From Streptococcus thermophilus (lineage in GTDB: Bacteria > Actinomycetota > Actinomycetes > Mycobacteriales > Mycobacteriaceae), in NCBI GenBank assembly GCA_900618065.1, contig UYIL01000003.1, positions 1,116,001-1,180,000 of the forward strand: DNA of 64,000 bases. The letters are read 5' to 3'. This document shows positions 61,543-64,000 of this stretch, piece after piece. The position numbers and the translations under genes were made by a program. Each line of letters begins with the position of its first letter. Position 1 is the stretch's first letter. Below the pieces are notes generated by a model that worked only from the letters and a program-made list of their open reading frames with translations, was not told where the DNA came from and did not search any database.

Positions 61543-63582
61543 ATGTCAGCAGACCAGACGGTGGAGCAGGCGGAACGCAAGCAGGACTCGGTGGCCCGCG
61601 AGCGGACGCACGGCCACGTGCGTGCGGCCTGGCCGATCTACCTCGCTGCGTGCGCGGTCGCCGCGGTGGTCGCTGGGGCTCTTTCGCAGGCGTTCCTCGG
61701 CGGTTCATTGGCGTCGTTGGGTATTCCGGACCCGGGGGTGGTGACCACGGTGGGGTTGCCGTCGATACGCGCAATTGCATGGCTTCTTGCTGCTTTGGCC
61801 ACGGGCTCCTTCCTATTTTCGGCCTACCTGATCCCGCCGGACGGGCCCCTGAACACCGCGCGTCTCACCGTCGACGGGCACTTGGCCGCGCGCACGGGGG
61901 CGTGGGCGAGCGCTGGGCTCGCGGCGATCGGTGTGCTCATGGTTCCGCTCGTGCTTTCCGACGTCTCCGGCACACCGTTATCCCAGATTCTCCTCTCCGC
62001 CGAAATGTGGGGCACCGCGCTCGACCGCGTGGCGGACGCGAAGATCTGGCTGCTCGTGGCGACCATTGCAGCGGTCGTCGCCGGTTTCGGTTTCGCAGCG
62101 GGATCATGGATGGCGCAAACGCCGCTGTTTCTTGGCGCGATCGCCGCTGTGATGCCGCTGGGCATGTCCGGCCACTCCGCGACCGGAGGCAACCACGACT
62201 ACGGCACCAACTCTTATCTCTGGCACCTGGTGTTCATGATGATCTGGGTCGGCGGACTGCTCGCCCTCATCGCGCACGGCCGCAGACTCGGCCCGCACAT
62301 GCAGCAGGCGGTGCACCGCTACTCGCTCATCGCCCTGTTCGCGTTCTTCGCCATGACCATCTCTGGCGCGATCAACGCGCTCATCCGCGTGCGTTTCGAC
62401 GATCTTCTCTCCACCGCCTACGGCTGGACCGTTCTATTCAAAACAATCGGTTTGGTCGTGCTCGGCTTGCTCGGCTTCGCGCACCGGCAGATCACAATCC
62501 CGCAGCTGGACCGGAAACCGCAGCTATTCACCCAGATTGCGGTCGTGGAGGCGCTCGTCATGGCTGCAGTGACAGGCGTGGCTGTGTCCATGGGGCGCAC
62601 TCCGCCGCCCGCGCCGCTCGACCCGGCGATCACGAACATGCAGGTCCAGATGGGCTACAACCTCGAAGTCGAACCGACGGTGGCGAATATCTTCACCATG
62701 TGGCGCTTCGAGGTGCTCTTCAGCGTCATCGCCATCTTGCTGGCCATCTACTACCTGCACCTCACCCGCCGCGTTGAGGGCTGGGACCGCGGGCGCACCG
62801 CCTGGTGGATCGCCGGATGCGCGACCATTGTGGTGACCATGTCGTCTGGCCTGGGCATGTACATGCCAGCGAGCTTCTCTATCCACATGATCGTGCACAT
62901 GATCCTGTCCATGGGCGCTCCAGTCCTACTGGTGATGGGTGCGCCGCTGACGCTGATCAAACAGGCCTACCCGGCTGGGGAGTTCAACATTCGCGCGTGG
63001 GTGGAGGCCTTCGAGGAATCCACCTTCCTGCGTGTGATCACCTACCCGCCGGCGTCCACGATCCAATTCCTGGTCGTGTTCTACATCCTCTATGTCTTCC
63101 CATCGCTTTACGAGGTCGCGGTGTCGGAGCACGCGGGGCACGTGATCATGAACGCGGTTTTCTTAGTCTCCGGGTACTTCTACTTCTGGGATCTCATTGG
63201 GCCTGACCACATCCCGGGACGACGCCCGACCGTGGTCCGCTTCGGTTGGTTTGTTGTCTCCATGCCGCTGCACCTTTTCATGGGTGTGTACCTGATGCAG
63301 CTCAATATTGTTCTGGCGGAAAGCTTCTACGAAAATCTTGGGCTCCCATGGAACCCGGATCTGCTACGCGATCAGAAGGTCGGCGGGGGCATTGGTTGGG
63401 CGTCGGGAAGCTTCCCCATGGCCGTGGTCTTCATCATCCTTCTTCTGGGGTGGCTGCGGGAGGATCGTGCAGATGCGAGGGCTAAAGACCGCAGTGAGGA
63501 AGAGACGGACGATGCGGAATGGCGCGCCTACAACGAGATGCTCGCGCAGTACTCGCAGACCGGCCGTCACGGCGAGCAGTAG
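61543..63582 (+). CDS. CopD/CtaG fusion membrane protein
   Basis: 679 aa, many helices. N-terminal ~370 residues match CopD-type copper-resistance membrane domains (LLALIAHGRRLG, VLFKTIGLVVLG). The C-terminal half matches CtaG cytochrome c oxidase assembly factor (SIHMIVHMILSMGAPVLLVMG, FYFWDLIGPDHIPG). Likely copper handling for terminal oxidase maturation (Rv0102-like). ATG start preceded by AAAGG. Confidence 0.9.
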   Translation: MSADQTVEQAERKQDSVARERTHGHVRAAWPIYLAACAVAAVVAGALSQAFLGGSLASLGIPDPGVVTTVGLPSIRAIAWLLAALATGSFLFSAYLIPPDGPLNTARLTVDGHLAARTGAWASAGLAAIGVLMVPLVLSDVSGTPLSQILLSAEMWGTALDRVADAKIWLLVATIAAVVAGFGFAAGSWMAQTPLFLGAIAAVMPLGMSGHSATGGNHDYGTNSYLWHLVFMMIWVGGLLALIAHGRRLGPHMQQAVHRYSLIALFAFFAMTISGAINALIRVRFDDLLSTAYGWTVLFKTIGLVVLGLLGFAHRQITIPQLDRKPQLFTQIAVVEALVMAAVTGVAVSMGRTPPPAPLDPAITNMQVQMGYNLEVEPTVANIFTMWRFEVLFSVIAILLAIYYLHLTRRVEGWDRGRTAWWIAGCATIVVTMSSGLGMYMPASFSIHMIVHMILSMGAPVLLVMGAPLTLIKQAYPAGEFNIRAWVEAFEESTFLRVITYPPASTIQFLVVFYILYVFPSLYEVAVSEHAGHVIMNAVFLVSGYFYFWDLIGPDHIPGRRPTVVRFGWFVVSMPLHLFMGVYLMQLNIVLAESFYENLGLPWNPDLLRDQKVGGGIGWASGSFPMAVVFIILLLGWLREDRADARAKDRSEEETDDAEWRAYNEMLAQYSQTGRHGEQ

Positions 63583-63610
63583 CACGCTTATCGACGTTCC
63601 CCGCCCACCC

Positions 63611-63646
63611 GCCTGTGGATAACTCACCGTTATCCACAGGCTTTTT
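63611..63646 (+). terminator. Terminator hairpin carrying two DnaA boxes
   Basis: 13-bp perfect stem GCCTGTGGATAAC / GTTATCCACAGGC, loop TCACC, then TTTTT. Each arm holds a perfect DnaA box (TGTGGATAA 63614-63622; TTATCCACA 63630-63638). Works as an intrinsic terminator in RNA. Confidence 0.8.
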
Positions 63647-63729
63647 CGGGCCTCTTTGCGCAGGTTGTTCACGTGGTCGACGCTGGAAAGGCACCCACCC
63701 ACACGCAACCGCGAAAGGACACCTCGACC

Positions 63730-64000
63730 ATGCAATCACCCATCACGCTTTCTGGAAACCTCACCGACGACCCGGTGTGCAAGATCTTCAAGACTGGCTC
63801 AACCCTGACCAAGTTCCGTCTCGCGTCGAGCAGGCGCGTGCGCACGGACAGCACCACATCCGACGGCCGGCCCGTGTGGGCGGACGCTGACAGCTTGTTC
63901 ATCGACGTCGAATGCTGGGGCCAACTGGCCGTGAACGTCGAAGCGTCGCTGCGGAAGGGCTTGCCCGCCGTCGTAGTCGGCCGTCTCGTTACTGAGACGT
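63730..64000 (+). CDS. ssb: Single-stranded DNA-binding protein (partial)
   Basis: First 90 residues of an OB-fold SSB: ITLSGNLTDDPVCKIFKTGSTLTKFRLASSRR and FIDVECWGQLAVNVEASLRKG, then VVVGRLVTET. Runs off the window. Lies downstream of the DnaA-box hairpin. Could be the main SSB or the second SSB-like paralogue; cannot be told from the truncated end. Confidence 0.85.
   Translation, partial: MQSPITLSGNLTDDPVCKIFKTGSTLTKFRLASSRRVRTDSTTSDGRPVWADADSLFIDVECWGQLAVNVEASLRKGLPAVVVGRLVTET

Larger units (their letters stand above)
3639..63596. repeat. Dispersed 11-bp word GCTTATCGACG, 17 copies
   Basis: Exact copies on + at 4573, 10890, 18447, 19455, 21866, 25351, 58782, 63586; on - (CGTCGATAAGC) at 3639, 14976, 20207, 31757, 35442, 41156, 48916, 48982, 59690. 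One near match (CGTCGATAATC) at 1183. None in 43.1-48.8 kb or 49.2-58.3 kb. Chance expectation for an 11-mer on both strands of 64 kb is well under one. Confidence 0.9.

Overview
The window is chromosomal DNA of a Corynebacterium-like actinobacterium. It is GC-rich with many GTG/TTG starts. Its genus-level markers are a fused OdhA (E2 catalytic domain plus E1), mycothiol (mshB) and mycolate (cmrA) genes, a Corynebacterium-type glgA/glgC pair, IS1249-type transposase remains, and a gene order that follows Mycobacterium tuberculosis Rv1156-Rv1274 from left to right.

Layout. 0-40 kb is ordered core: DUF402 protein, Rv1157c-like secreted protein, typA, lpqW, mshB, fdxC-dapC, GtrA protein, a DUF222/HNH protein, dapD, two tandem amino-acid permeases, dapD2, dapE, folP2, gpgS, glgA/glgC with a GH32-like partner, sigE-rseA-tatB, mrp, odhA, and a giant fused ABC exporter. 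40-43 kb holds an MFS exporter translationally coupled to a nucleoside hydrolase. 43.1-58.3 kb is accessory DNA. It starts with debris that includes a second copy of the nucleoside hydrolase C-terminus. Next comes a low-GC restriction-modification cassette (HNH nuclease convergent with one polypeptide carrying both m5C and m6A methyltransferase domains) and a mutT-type gene. Two seemingly identical IS3-family elements then flank a truncated IS1249-like element, followed by an integrated mobilizable plasmid (HUH-SF3 helicase Rep, MobC, relaxase, and a gene nested inside the relaxase in another frame). The plasmid ends next to tRNA-His. 58.3-64 kb returns to core: tRNA-His, orn, cmrA, a DUF2975/XRE pair, two small acidic proteins, tRNA-Arg, a CopD/CtaG fusion and the start of an ssb gene.

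How the genes work together. dapC, dapD and dapE supply consecutive succinylase-branch steps of lysine/diaminopimelate synthesis. folP2, gpgS and glgA/glgC belong to a cofactor, methylglucose-polysaccharide and glycogen neighbourhood. sigE-rseA is an envelope-stress sigma/anti-sigma pair followed by the Tat component tatB. cmrA and lpqW serve the mycolate and lipoglycan envelope.

The most unexpected signals are: (1) an exact 11-bp word, GCTTATCGACG, present 17 times on both strands in different reading frames, and absent from the foreign DNA; (2) the HNH plus fused m5C/m6A restriction-modification cassette; (3) the integrated CRESS-like HUH-SF3 plasmid with a nested gene in its relaxase; (4) a GH32 homologue in the glycogen locus that appears to lack two of its three catalytic acids; and (5) a terminator hairpin made of two perfect DnaA boxes upstream of ssb. 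All functional calls were made by reading motifs and gene order; no database search was run.
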